64,000 bases of DNA, taken from Chloroflexota bacterium (lineage in GTDB: Bacteria; Chloroflexota; Anaerolineae; Aggregatilineales; Phototrophicaceae). A model generated the notes under the pieces. That model did no database searches. It saw nothing but the letters and a program-made list of their open reading frames with translations, and had not been told where the DNA came from. The translations under genes were made by a program, and so were the position numbers. Location: assembly GCA_016223085.1 (NCBI GenBank), contig JACRPS010000026.1:1-64000 (forward strand), in the 5' to 3' direction. How positions within the stretch are numbered: the first letter of the stretch is position 1; every line of letters starts with the position of its first letter. Positions 1 to 9,886 of the stretch are shown in pieces.

Positions 1-129
1 AAGGGCAGGCACAAACTCATCCCCACCCTGCTGCGTTTTGACCGCTTCCGTAAACTGCTTGTTCGTGCCATTGAGACCCTTTTTCCGCCCTTGCGAACGG
101 TTCTGGTTTATGCCTTACCTAATTCGTGA
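1..129 (+). CDS. C-terminal tail of an unrecognised protein (partial, possibly a transposase remnant)
   Basis: The window opens inside an open frame that ends with TGA at 127-129. The 42 visible residues are basic and leucine-rich (LLRFDRFRKLLVRAIETLF). Nothing catalytic is visible, so I do not assign a family. A basic tail next to an orphan RHS cassette would fit the end of a transposase or another mobile-element protein, but this is a guess from context. Coding status is uncertain because only the tail is seen. Confidence 0.3.
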   Translation, partial: KGRHKLIPTLLRFDRFRKLLVRAIETLFPPLRTVLVYALPNS

Positions 130-214
130 TTCACTGAATTTCACTTGCAATAGTCTCAACACTAACACGGCTAGAGGAAACTGTTGAAGAAGTTTTCCAA
201 TAGCCTCCTTTTGA

Positions 215-246
215 GTTGAGGCGACCTATTTTTAAGCCGCCTCAAC
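215..246 (-). terminator. Hairpin downstream of the RHS fragment
   Basis: GTTGAGGCG at 215-223 pairs perfectly with CGCCTCAAC at 238-246 around a 14-nt A/T-rich loop. It lies 12 nt beyond the stop codon of the minus-strand RHS-tail gene, where a transcription terminator would be expected. There is no long U tract after the stem, so termination is an inference. Confidence 0.4.
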
Positions 247-258
247 CTTAACCCTTAA

Positions 259-1377
259 TCAACTTGCTGCACCTACAATTGGTGCAAAACAGTTGTCCAA
301 AATAGATTTAACATTTTCTATGATGTCGAATCCAGCATTAAGCTGACTAATGCGGTTTAACACCACATCATAGATTTCTCCACCCAGTTTGCCTAATTCT
401 GTACCAACAACGCTACCTGCCGACGATAAAGCCCTACTAAAGCCTACCGTACTGCTTGGATCATCTGGAAAGGCAATCAGCTTAAAAGCAGCCAGAGTTA
501 TACTCACTACGGCAGCCATAGGAGCGGTTGCGGGGAAAAAGCCTGCTACATCTAAGGCAATTGAAATTAATTCTACATTCCCACATCCAAATCCCACAGT
601 TATGAAATCTTTTTCACCTAGACACATTTTGACGAGATTCGCGTGGTGTCTCGCCAAATTCGCCCCACAAGTCTCTGGTCTAGTACAAACTGGGAAAAAG
701 AAATTTGAGTTGATGCATTCATTTATTTGTCCTACTGTTGGCCCAAGTGTATATTTGGAATAACATGTGGAAGGATCGATAGAATCGATCATGTCGGTAT
801 ACAAAGTATCCCATAGACTACTACCGCATTGAGAAGTTTCAACTAACTTTCTCAAACGATCTTTACGATTCAGTAGACGACTATATAGTTCGAAGAATCT
901 GGGATCACTTTTGCTCTCTACGTTATACATCCTGAAGTCCTCACATCCACAACCCTTCAACGAAAGCAACAGTAACGATGCAGCTTCACGTTCATTTGAA
1001 ATGGTAGGATTACAGGTCATAAAGTCTTGAAGGGATACACTATTTACCCCTGCCCAAAATGTAGTACAGCCTGTCCCACATTCTGAAACCACGTTGTCGG
1101 CTGAACGCCCGAATCTGCAAGACATCCCACTCGGATCGGTAGCGTTCGGTGTATTGCCCTCAACCCAGGAATACCCGTTAAGGCTCATTGGGCTATCCGC
1201 CATGCCCTCAAACGGGTCTAGCGCCGTAAACACGCCCAGGTTCGGGCTGTAGTACCGTGCTCGCAGGTACAGCAAGCCGTTGGCGTCCGTTGGCTCGCCC
1301 GTGAAGCCATAAGGCGTCTGGTTCGTGCCCGTTGCGCCGAAGGGTTCACCATACGGTACGTAAAGCGGGCGGGACAC
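259..1377 (-). CDS. Orphan RHS C-terminal cassette: truncated RHS core plus Cys-rich variable domain
   Basis: The first ~85 residues are the end of an RHS repeat-associated core (PYGEPFGATGTNQTPYGF, then GLLYLRARYYSPNLGVFTAL and ATDPSG). In full RHS proteins this segment closes the repeat shell just before a variable C-terminal toxin or effector domain. Here the shell is missing: reading upstream in frame, a stop is met about 50 nt before the GTG start. The ~290 residues after the DPSG junction are rich in cysteine and have a hydrophobic stretch (ALDVAGFFPATAPMAAVV). I recognise no nuclease, ADP-ribosyltransferase or protease motif. No immunity gene is visible downstream. It may be a silent cassette or a pseudogene. 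The GTG start is the only in-frame option near the RHS homology and lacks an obvious ribosome binding site. Confidence 0.75.
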   Translation of the reverse strand: MSRPLYVPYGEPFGATGTNQTPYGFTGEPTDANGLLYLRARYYSPNLGVFTALDPFEGMADSPMSLNGYSWVEGNTPNATDPSGMSCRFGRSADNVVSECGTGCTTFWAGVNSVSLQDFMTCNPTISNEREAASLLLLSLKGCGCEDFRMYNVESKSDPRFFELYSRLLNRKDRLRKLVETSQCGSSLWDTLYTDMIDSIDPSTCYSKYTLGPTVGQINECINSNFFFPVCTRPETCGANLARHHANLVKMCLGEKDFITVGFGCGNVELISIALDVAGFFPATAPMAAVVSITLAAFKLIAFPDDPSSTVGFSRALSSAGSVVGTELGKLGGEIYDVVLNRISQLNAGFDIIENVKSILDNCFAPIVGAAS

Positions 1378-1411
1378 GGCTATATTGGACTCCCCCCCGC
1401 CCTGTCGCTCG

Positions 1412-2614
1412 TCACGCCGGCAGCGTCAGGCTTGCCAGGTCGCGCGGGTAATAGGTCAGGATTTCGATACCGTCACTCGTAATCACGACCGTGTCCGAGT
1501 GGCGAAAGCCGCCCAGCCCCGGCACGTACAGCCCCGGCTCGACCGTAAACACCATGCCCGGCTTCATCTCGGTCGTGTCGCCCCGGTCGAGGAACGGCCC
1601 TTCGTGGTAACGCAGCCCGATGCAGTGGCCGACGTGGTGCTTCCAGTACGGCATCAGATCGTGCTTGTCGAAGTACTCGCGCACGGCGCGGTCAACCGCC
1701 GCGCACGGCTTGCCCGGTGCCATCGCCTGAAACGCGGTCTCCTGCAGCGCCAGCATGTGGTCGAAGAAGCGGTGCTGCTCGTCGCTCGGCTGGCCGATAA
1801 TCATGGTGCGTTCCAGTTCGGACACGTAACCCCACACCGGCGCGGTCGCGCCCGTCACCAGCACGTCACCTTTCTGGAAGGTCATGTTATTCGCCAGCGC
1901 GTGGGGGATAGCCGCGTTGCGCCCGATCTGCCCGCGATAGCCTGCCTCCGCGCCGGCGCTGAAGGTGCTCTGCCCGCGATAAATCGGCCCAATCGCGTCC
2001 AGCATGGCGCGCGTCGCCTCGCTGCTGGCGCGCTGGCTGACTTCCGTTTCGGTCGCGCCGACCACCGTATACCGTTGCAGCAGCGTATGAGCCAGGTTCG
2101 CCCAGCGGCAGCTTTCGCGCAGCAGCGCCAGTTCCGCCGGGGATTTCACGGCCATCTCATCTTCGACGAACGCCCGTACCGGCGTGACCGCCGCGTTTGC
2201 CACCTCTGACAGCAGCGGCCCGCGATAGCCGAGTATCCAGGGATAACCGTCGCTGTCCGCGCCCAGCCGCCGCCCGGTCATGCCCATCCGTTCCAGCGTT
2301 TTCCCCAGGACGTGCATCGGGTGCGGGTCGTCCGGGTACTCCAGGTAAAAATCCACCTCGTCCACCAGCGCGTTCATGCCGGCATGTTCCAGTTCCAGCC
2401 GGGGGACAAACAGCGCCGTGCTGCCGCGTTTGTTCAGCACAAAGGCGATGGGTCGCTCCGTAGGAATGAAGCGGAAGCCGGTGTAATACAGGATGTAATC
2501 GCTGTCGAACAGCACGATTCCGTCCAGACCCTCGGCGTGCAGGTGCGCGATCAGGCGTTGGCAGCGCCGGCGGTGTTCGTTGTCGCTGATCTTGAGTTGG
2601 GTTACGGGCATCAT
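1412..2614 (-). CDS. M24-family (creatinase/prolidase-fold) protein with degenerate metal site
   Basis: A 400-residue protein with a creatinase-type N-terminal domain (about 1-140) and a pita-bread M24 catalytic domain (about 150-390). The family hydrolyses Xaa-Pro peptides with two metal ions held by D, D, H, E and E. The His (HHVGHCIGL) and one Glu (MVFTVEPG) are present. The first Asp is replaced in LVTGAT (normally DxGA), the second is Glu in YVSELERT, and the final Glu is Ser in FRHSDTV. Loss of ligands is typical of creatinase-type members that work without metal, so an amidinohydrolase or another non-peptidase role is possible. An ATG follows GAGG by 5 nt. The gene is divergent from the S9 peptidase at 2761, and its 3' end abuts the RHS fragment. 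Confidence 0.8.
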   Translation of the reverse strand: MMPVTQLKISDNEHRRRCQRLIAHLHAEGLDGIVLFDSDYILYYTGFRFIPTERPIAFVLNKRGSTALFVPRLELEHAGMNALVDEVDFYLEYPDDPHPMHVLGKTLERMGMTGRRLGADSDGYPWILGYRGPLLSEVANAAVTPVRAFVEDEMAVKSPAELALLRESCRWANLAHTLLQRYTVVGATETEVSQRASSEATRAMLDAIGPIYRGQSTFSAGAEAGYRGQIGRNAAIPHALANNMTFQKGDVLVTGATAPVWGYVSELERTMIIGQPSDEQHRFFDHMLALQETAFQAMAPGKPCAAVDRAVREYFDKHDLMPYWKHHVGHCIGLRYHEGPFLDRGDTTEMKPGMVFTVEPGLYVPGLGGFRHSDTVVITSDGIEILTYYPRDLASLTLPA

Positions 2615-2760
2615 TACAACCTCGCTTTCAGTCGTCGCTGCCGCCGATTATAGCCCGCCCCGGAACGCCGGCCATGTATCCATTGCGTATCCTTCGCCAG
2701 CAGGATTTGCGTTATAATCCGGCGCACTTTCGTCAGGATCAACCACTCCAAAGGACAATT

Positions 2761-4782
2761 ATGCCAGGCGAACGAAAGCCGATCACGGCGGATGACCTCT
2801 ACCGGATTACGACGATTGAAGACCCGCGCCTCAGCCCGGATGGCCGCTGGATTGCTTACGTGCAGGTGACAGTAGATAGGCTCGAAAACGGCTATAAACG
2901 CAATCTGTGGCTGGTCTCCACTTCCGGCGGCAGGCCGGTACAGATCACCCGCAGCGGCAAGGATACACAGCCGCACTGGAGTCCCGACAGTAAAACGCTG
3001 GCGTTTACGTCCGGGCGTGGTGACAGGCCGCAAATCTACCTGCTGCCCATTGGCGAACCCGGCGGCGAACCGCGCCCGCTGACCAGCCTGCCGAACGGCG
3101 CAAACAGCCCGGCCTGGTCGCCAGATGGCACACACGTCGCTTTTCTCGCGCCGGTGAACGCCGACGAACGCGCCAGAGAAGACCGGGGCGAAGAAGACCC
3201 GAAGCCGGTGGACAAACTCGAAGGCCGCCACCGCAAGGAGCGCAGGGACCACGACGAAGCCAAACGTTGGGACCCGCGTGTGGTGCGGCGCATCCCGTAC
3301 CGTACCGGCACAGCTTACCTGGACGACCGCACGGCACAGGTATACCTGATCGCCGCCAACGACGACGAAGCCAAACCGCGCCGCCTGACGAATATGGATG
3401 CTGACCACAACGCGCCGGAATGGTCGCCGGACGGCCAGTACCTGTACACCGCGCGCACCGATGACCCCGAACGCGGCGAACCCTGGCGCTGGAGCAACCT
3501 GTACCGGATCCGCGTGGCTGACGGCGCGCATGATGAACTGACGGATACCAGCTTCAGCAGCGTTAACCCCCTGCCCTCGCCCGACGGTCAGTGGCTGGCG
3601 TTTATCCGCTGGCCGCGTGAGCGTCTGAGCGAGCGGATTAACTGGCTGGCGCTGCTGCCGACGAGCGGCGGTCAGCCGCGCGACTTGAATCTGTCGCTTG
3701 ATCGTTCGATTGCCGAGTACAAATGGCTGCCGGACAGCAGCGGCCTGATCGTAACCGCGCTCAGTGACGGCAATATCGAGCTGTACCGGGTGACGCTGGC
3801 GACCGGGCAGTTTGAAAAAATCGTGTCCGGCGTCCTGCATGTCGAACAACTGGACGTGGGGCGCGATGGCAGCATCGCCTATACCGCCAGCACGCCGCAC
3901 AACCCGTCCGAATTGTTTTACCTGCCGTCCGGCGCATCAGCGCCAACACCGATGACGAACGTCAACCAGAAGTTCCTGGACAGCGTGATCGTGCAGGAAA
4001 CACACGAACTGCGCTGGCAATCCCTCTCCGGCGGGGAGATTCAAGGCTGGTATCTGCTGCCTGTCGGGTACAAGGCGGGCGAGCAGTACCCGCTGGCGTT
4101 TAACATTCACGGTGGGCCGCATGTTATGTGGGGGCCGGCGATGAAATCCATGTGGCATGAATGGCAGTTTTACGCCGCGCGTGGTTATGTCGTGTTTTTT
4201 GCCAATCCACGCGGTTCCAGTGGCTATGGCGAAGGCTTCCAGATGGCGCTGCATGGCGCGTGGGGTGACGTGGCGACTGAAGACCTGATGAGCGGCGTGG
4301 ACGCGCTGCTGGAACAGGGCTTCGTGGACCCGAAGCGCCTGGCCGTCACCGGCGGTTCCTATGGCGGCTATATGACCGCCTGGCTGGTGGGCCACACCGA
4401 CCGCTTCGCGGCAGCGGTGGCGCATCGCGGGGTGTACAACCTCTTAAGTTTTACCGGCACGACCGACATTTTCAGCTTCATTCCGACGGAATACGGTGTT
4501 CAGGCGTGGGATGACCCGCAGTACCTGTGGCAGCACTCGCCGCTGGCGCACGCGCACAATATCAAAACGCCGCTGCTGCTGATTCATGCTGAAAACGACT
4601 TCCGCGTGCCGATTTCCGAAGCGGAGCAGTTGTTTGCCTACGTGTACCGCAGCGGTGGCACCGTGCAACTGGTGCGCTTCCCGCGTGAAGGCCACGAGAT
4701 GACTCGCAGCGGTGAACCGGAACACCGCGCCAGCAACCTGATGCACACCATCAACTGGTTTGATGCCTACTGTCGGCGATAG
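2761..4782 (+). CDS. S9 family prolyl-oligopeptidase-type peptidase (acylaminoacyl-peptidase-like)
   Basis: A 673-residue cytosolic serine peptidase. Residues about 15-400 form a TolB/PD40-type beta-propeller (repeated SPDG motifs such as DPRLSPDGRW and NAPEWSPDGQY). The C-terminal alpha/beta-hydrolase domain carries the nucleophile in GGSYGGYM, the Asp in HAENDFRVP and the His in REGHEM. Such enzymes remove acylated residues or cleave short oligopeptides. There is a longer reading from 2674, but the ATG at 2761 follows AAAGGAC by a good distance and starts at the first conserved propeller residues, so I chose it. It is transcribed divergently from the M24 gene, suggesting a peptide-turnover pair. 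Confidence 0.9.
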   Translation: MPGERKPITADDLYRITTIEDPRLSPDGRWIAYVQVTVDRLENGYKRNLWLVSTSGGRPVQITRSGKDTQPHWSPDSKTLAFTSGRGDRPQIYLLPIGEPGGEPRPLTSLPNGANSPAWSPDGTHVAFLAPVNADERAREDRGEEDPKPVDKLEGRHRKERRDHDEAKRWDPRVVRRIPYRTGTAYLDDRTAQVYLIAANDDEAKPRRLTNMDADHNAPEWSPDGQYLYTARTDDPERGEPWRWSNLYRIRVADGAHDELTDTSFSSVNPLPSPDGQWLAFIRWPRERLSERINWLALLPTSGGQPRDLNLSLDRSIAEYKWLPDSSGLIVTALSDGNIELYRVTLATGQFEKIVSGVLHVEQLDVGRDGSIAYTASTPHNPSELFYLPSGASAPTPMTNVNQKFLDSVIVQETHELRWQSLSGGEIQGWYLLPVGYKAGEQYPLAFNIHGGPHVMWGPAMKSMWHEWQFYAARGYVVFFANPRGSSGYGEGFQMALHGAWGDVATEDLMSGVDALLEQGFVDPKRLAVTGGSYGGYMTAWLVGHTDRFAAAVAHRGVYNLLSFTGTTDIFSFIPTEYGVQAWDDPQYLWQHSPLAHAHNIKTPLLLIHAENDFRVPISEAEQLFAYVYRSGGTVQLVRFPREGHEMTRSGEPEHRASNLMHTINWFDAYCRR

Positions 4783-4831
4783 CCTGGGGGCGCACGGCGT
4801 GCGCCCCTGCCTGGAAATCCCGATGGGCGTG

Positions 4832-6244
4832 TTATGCCGCGCCCCACAGCGGCGGCAGCGTGGTCATAAACGCGGCGATGTCACGCAGGTCATCTTCCCA
4901 GGGGGACTCGGCGGGCAGCACGACGTACAGGTGCAACTGCTGGTCACGGCAGCGGGCGGCCAGATCATCATTGGGTGTGCCGGTTGCGCCATCGGTCAGC
5001 AGTAGCGCCCGGTGAATCATCGGCTCGACCGCCAGCGCGTGTTCCAGCACGCAGTTGATGTCCGTGCCACCGGTCGTTTGCAAATAGCCGTTTTGCAGTC
5101 GGGCGAATGGCAGTGGTTCGACAATGGTCGAAAACTGGAACACGTCCACCTGCCCTCTGGCGACATAGGGCAGCACCAGCCCCAGCAGGTGCGGCAGGAT
5201 GTCCGCCATCGAGCCGGACACGTCCAGGTACAGGTGGGCCTTGCTCGGTTTTTCCGGCAGGCGGGCGCGCACGGTCCCCATCTGGTTCCAGATCGTACCC
5301 GGCACGCCTAACTGGCGCCGCGCTGACGCCAGCCGGTCGCGGGGGTTTGGCAGCACGCCAGTGCCGGTCAGGCTGCTGATCGGCATCTTGCTTCGGCGGC
5401 GCTGGCCGCCCTGGCGTGGCCCCAGACAGCGCAGCAGGATTTGCGAAAAAGCGCGGCGGGCGCGTTCGGTCGCGGCGGCCACATCCTCCATCTGATCGTG
5501 CCGGGCGCTGCCCGGCCCACGCTGCCCCGGCTGCGGCAGCTTATCGGCGATCCGCCGCATCAGGTCGCCCAGCAGCGGGTCGGCAAAGACTTTCGCGCCG
5601 GCATCCAGACTCGAATGGTCGCCCAGCAGGAAGGGTTCACCATCCACCCATACCCAGCCGTTAGCTTCGACATACTGCCACAGCAGTTGCAGGATTTCGC
5701 TGTAGAACGGCATCGGCACGGCCCGCGCGCCCGGCGGCGGGTACAGCCGTTCGAGGATCGCCCGCGTTCCCGCCGGACCAACATCCGCATACTGCGGATT
5801 GATCGGCCAGCCCTCCGGCGGACGTAGCAGCACGTGGGGAAACTTGTCTGCCGGGTTCAGCGTATCAAAAAAACCGCGAAATTCCGGCTGATCGTACTGC
5901 CGCGCCAGTCCCGCGTTGATAATCGCGTCAAACGCCACATTGTGCGCCGTCGTAACACGCGGATACAGGCGCGTGTGCGCCAGGATGATATGCCATAGTT
6001 CGTGCATCACCAGCAGAAACAGGTGTTCATCACGCTGGCAGTATTTTTCGGCAAACTCCGGGTTAATTAGCAGGCGCGGGCGATGCACGCATTCGACGGC
6101 GGCGGTCGGCACGGCGTGGCTCACCTTAATCCCGGACAGCCGGCACAGCGTTTCCATCTCCACCGATGCCGCCGGCAGGCAGCCGATCAGCCGCGCCGCC
6201 AGTTGCGACCCGTCGTCAGTTGAGGGCAGGGTTATCCGCCTCAT
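4832..6244 (-). CDS. Putative metallopeptidase/VWA-like protein (DUF2201 type), partner of MoxR ATPase
   Basis: A 470-residue protein. Near residue 81 it has a zinc-peptidase-like HELWHIILAH helix (HExxH plus a third His). The C-terminal third is a von Willebrand A-like domain with an intact MIDAS: DVSGS at about 341-345, the TGGTD loop, and LTDGA. This architecture matches DUF2201-type metallopeptidase/VWA proteins that are usually encoded beside MoxR ATPases. Its ATG overlaps the upstream stop in an ATGA, and it is the last gene of the 8396-4832 operon. Likely role: the substrate- or metal-binding effector that the ATPase remodels. The target is unknown. Confidence 0.8.
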   Translation of the reverse strand: MRRITLPSTDDGSQLAARLIGCLPAASVEMETLCRLSGIKVSHAVPTAAVECVHRPRLLINPEFAEKYCQRDEHLFLLVMHELWHIILAHTRLYPRVTTAHNVAFDAIINAGLARQYDQPEFRGFFDTLNPADKFPHVLLRPPEGWPINPQYADVGPAGTRAILERLYPPPGARAVPMPFYSEILQLLWQYVEANGWVWVDGEPFLLGDHSSLDAGAKVFADPLLGDLMRRIADKLPQPGQRGPGSARHDQMEDVAAATERARRAFSQILLRCLGPRQGGQRRRSKMPISSLTGTGVLPNPRDRLASARRQLGVPGTIWNQMGTVRARLPEKPSKAHLYLDVSGSMADILPHLLGLVLPYVARGQVDVFQFSTIVEPLPFARLQNGYLQTTGGTDINCVLEHALAVEPMIHRALLLTDGATGTPNDDLAARCRDQQLHLYVVLPAESPWEDDLRDIAAFMTTLPPLWGAA

Positions 6245-6936
6245 TTGACCAGCGCCTCTTCAATGCAGCCGGTCGCGCGTGCCAGCGTCACCAGACGGGG
6301 GTCGTCGGTGAACAGGGACTGCGCCAGATACTGCTTTTCCAGCCCCAGCGGCGCCCGGCTGAGCAGGATATTGGCGCGGGTGCGGGCCAGCACGTTTAGC
6401 ACCAGCCGCAGATCCAGCGACCGCAGAAAGGTTGGCGCGGGTGGTTTTTCGTCTTCGTAATCCTCATCATCCTCATCCCCTTGCACCATCTGCCCCACCA
6501 TAACCTGAGGCAGATCAGTACGCCAGGGGTAAAGAAGTACTGCCCCGTGCAGCTCATAGGTCTGCCAGGCGCGGTCCAGTACACTTTCCAGTTCGTTGAC
6601 ATCCGGCCCACCGGCCTCAATCGCCTGAATCAGCACTTCCTGATCGGCGTAGTCGGTGTGCAGGGGCTTGCCCAGCAGGTGGTAAAAGGGGTCGCCCAGG
6701 CCATCCAGATCAAACCGCACCACCACCCCCGCCAGCGGCACAATCCGCCAGTTGGCCTTGGTCCCGCCAAAGCGCGGCAGGCCACCCAGCCGGGAACCGG
6801 ACGGTGGTGATGAACCGGGCGTTGCTGGCGGCTGCCCGCTGCTGGGACGCGCCGAATTAGCCGACGCGGTGCCAAAGGGGCGCGAAAACGGGTTCTGCGG
6901 GCGGTTCGGTGGCTGATTGTTCTGCTGCTGGCTCAT
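6241..6936 (-). CDS. Unknown Pro/Ser-rich-tailed protein between MoxR and VWA genes
   Basis: A 231-residue protein I do not recognise. Residues 1-60 are low complexity, rich in Q, P, S, N and G, and probably disordered. The remainder looks globular, with a short acidic insert (GDEDDEDYEDEK) that may be a linker. There is no membrane segment or signal peptide. The ATG at 6936 overlaps the MoxR stop (ATGA) and is preceded by a strong GGAGGTG; the longer frame to 7014 lies inside the MoxR gene and is rejected. It also overlaps the next gene by ATGA. Such coupling implies equimolar synthesis and a physical complex, perhaps as an adaptor between ATPase and VWA protein. Confidence 0.75.
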   Translation of the reverse strand: MSQQQNNQPPNRPQNPFSRPFGTASANSARPSSGQPPATPGSSPPSGSRLGGLPRFGGTKANWRIVPLAGVVVRFDLDGLGDPFYHLLGKPLHTDYADQEVLIQAIEAGGPDVNELESVLDRAWQTYELHGAVLLYPWRTDLPQVMVGQMVQGDEDDEDYEDEKPPAPTFLRSLDLRLVLNVLARTRANILLSRAPLGLEKQYLAQSLFTDDPRLVTLARATGCIEEALVK

Positions 6937-8396
6937 AACACCTCCGGCACGCCAAATAAGTTCAGATCGCCCTGGAAGCGTTCCAGCGCCTCTTTCCAGT
7001 TCTCGCGCCGCCACAGGTCGGGAAACCCGGCCAGGATATAATTACGGGCAAGCTGTCCCAGCGGGCTGGTATCCCGGTCGGCGCTGCCCAGCCATTCCCG
7101 CACCTCCTGCCACAGGGAGGCATCGGCGCCGGGCCGTACCAGCCCGGTCATGCCGCGCGGCTCCAGCACCCGTGCTGCCAGTTGCGCCAGCGGCTCCCAG
7201 GCTGCCGGCGTCAGTTCCCGCCGGGCGCGGTAGGCCAGAAACATCGCCACCCCCAGGCTGACTCGCCGCGCTTCCGAGGCTTCCGCGCTCAAGGTTTGCG
7301 TGATCAGCCGGGACAGGTCGGGGTCGCTGAATCCCATCTGGTCAGCCATCACCACCCGGCGCGGAAACTCCCGTTCTTCCAGAATCTGCCGCCACTGGTC
7401 GTCTTCCAGCAGGCTGGCGACCTCCCATGCCTGACGATGGACGGCGGCGACCGTTGCCGGCGACGGCGGCACGTCGGTCGCGTTCTGCGGCAGACCAAAC
7501 GTAAGCGCGATTTCGGCGCTGTCGTCCAGTTCGGCCTCCTCGCCTTCCAGCACCAGCCGCGCTGCGTGAACCGCCACCACCGACCGCGCCAGCATCCGCG
7601 CCCGGCGTGGGCTTTGCGGAAGTTGCGCCTTATCCAGCAAATCCATCACCAGCACCATATAATCGGACAGCCAGCTATCCAGTTGCGCTTCCAATTCTGG
7701 AATCCGCGCCGCGCATTCGGCCACCATCTGTTCCAGCCCATCCGGGTCAAACATGGCAACATCGGCGTGGTCATCGCTCCACGAAACCACCCGCCGCCGG
7801 TCGTCCTTGCTCAACTGGCGCCAGTCCGGCACCGCGACCACAAACGGGAAGCGGTCGGCCAGCGCCGGGTCCAGCGGTTCCGAACCGAGGTAATACGATA
7901 CCGGCTGGCCAGGGTTGGCCGCGCCCGGTTCTTCCGGCGCGGGCGGGTTCATCGCCGCCCAGCGGTGGCGCAGCTTATGAAGCTGGATTCCGGCCACGCG
8001 CCGCTCGTGGATGATGGGAAACATCTTGTTCTGCAAATCCGGGCGGCAGCGCGAAATTTCGTCAAAAAATACAAATTCGGCATCCCAGATCGAACCCGGT
8101 GTGGTAATAAATCGCAGGCTGTCGTTATCTTCTTCGGGGATGGGGATGCCAACGAGGTCGTCGTAGTTGAGCAGCGAGGCGTTGTAATGGCGCATGGATA
8201 ATCCGAGCGCCCCGGCAATCCGTTCGATCAACAGCGATTTGGCTGTTCCGTGCGCGCCAACCAGCAGCAGCGGCGCTTCTGTTGCCAGCGAAGCCAGCAG
8301 AACCGGGTCGAGATGTCCCCAACCGTGAACATGCAGCGACCGGGTAATGCTCAGGCGGGTCGCTTGATTCTGGTGCGTCACATCATCCGCTCCCAA
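6933..8396 (-). CDS. MoxR-type AAA+ ATPase
   Basis: A 487-residue AAA+ protein. Walker A is GAHGTAKS (about 47-54) and Walker B with its acidic pair is FVFFDE (about 108-113). The Pro-rich loop after Walker B and the family layout match MoxR/RavA-type chaperone ATPases, which use ATP to mature or load metal into VWA-containing partners. The C-terminal half (about 250-487) is helical and not recognised. It is first in a three-gene operon whose genes overlap by 4 nt each, a strong sign of one complex. The start may be the ATG at 8396 or a GTG five codons later. Confidence 0.87.
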   Translation of the reverse strand: MGADDVTHQNQATRLSITRSLHVHGWGHLDPVLLASLATEAPLLLVGAHGTAKSLLIERIAGALGLSMRHYNASLLNYDDLVGIPIPEEDNDSLRFITTPGSIWDAEFVFFDEISRCRPDLQNKMFPIIHERRVAGIQLHKLRHRWAAMNPPAPEEPGAANPGQPVSYYLGSEPLDPALADRFPFVVAVPDWRQLSKDDRRRVVSWSDDHADVAMFDPDGLEQMVAECAARIPELEAQLDSWLSDYMVLVMDLLDKAQLPQSPRRARMLARSVVAVHAARLVLEGEEAELDDSAEIALTFGLPQNATDVPPSPATVAAVHRQAWEVASLLEDDQWRQILEEREFPRRVVMADQMGFSDPDLSRLITQTLSAEASEARRVSLGVAMFLAYRARRELTPAAWEPLAQLAARVLEPRGMTGLVRPGADASLWQEVREWLGSADRDTSPLGQLARNYILAGFPDLWRRENWKEALERFQGDLNLFGVPEVL

Positions 8397-8554
8397 CTTC
8401 TGTTAGTCAATACCATAACACAGCCGCCAGCAGATTACTACCCTCTTTAATGGGGGACACCGCCGGGTTAAGACGTTATAACCATGCCGGTCGCAGACCA
8501 GCAGAATTTGTTATACTGGTGGCGTTATTTCCGCATAGAGACTAGGAATTTAGC

Positions 8555-9730
<1,176 letters not shown>

Positions 9731-9741
9731 TCACCGGCTGT

Positions 9742-9765
9742 AGGGACACGATATATCGTGTCCCT
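9742..9765. repeat. GTAGGG-family palindrome, copy 1
   Basis: A perfect 24-bp inverted repeat, AGGGACACGATA and its complement, 11 nt after the M20 stop. It is a possible transcription terminator without a T tract. Confidence 0.85.
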
Positions 9766-9813
9766 GCTGGTTATTGGATTAAGAACCTATTCGTAAACCT
9801 CTTTTACTTGTCG

Positions 9814-9841
9814 GTAGGGGCACGGCATGCCGTGCCCCTAC
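9814..9841. repeat. GTAGGG-family palindrome, copy 2
   Basis: A perfect 28-bp inverted repeat with tips GTAGGGG and CCCCTAC, 45 nt upstream of the ThDP-enzyme gene. Being inside the presumed promoter or leader region, it is not obviously a terminator. Confidence 0.9.
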
Positions 9842-9886
9842 GAAGGGTTTATGGATAGACACTAACATTATTCAGGAGATGACTTA

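Noticed and set aside
2614-3900. A 428-codon frame on the minus strand
   Set aside because: Antisense to the S9 peptidase, whose catalytic motifs and ribosome binding site are clear.
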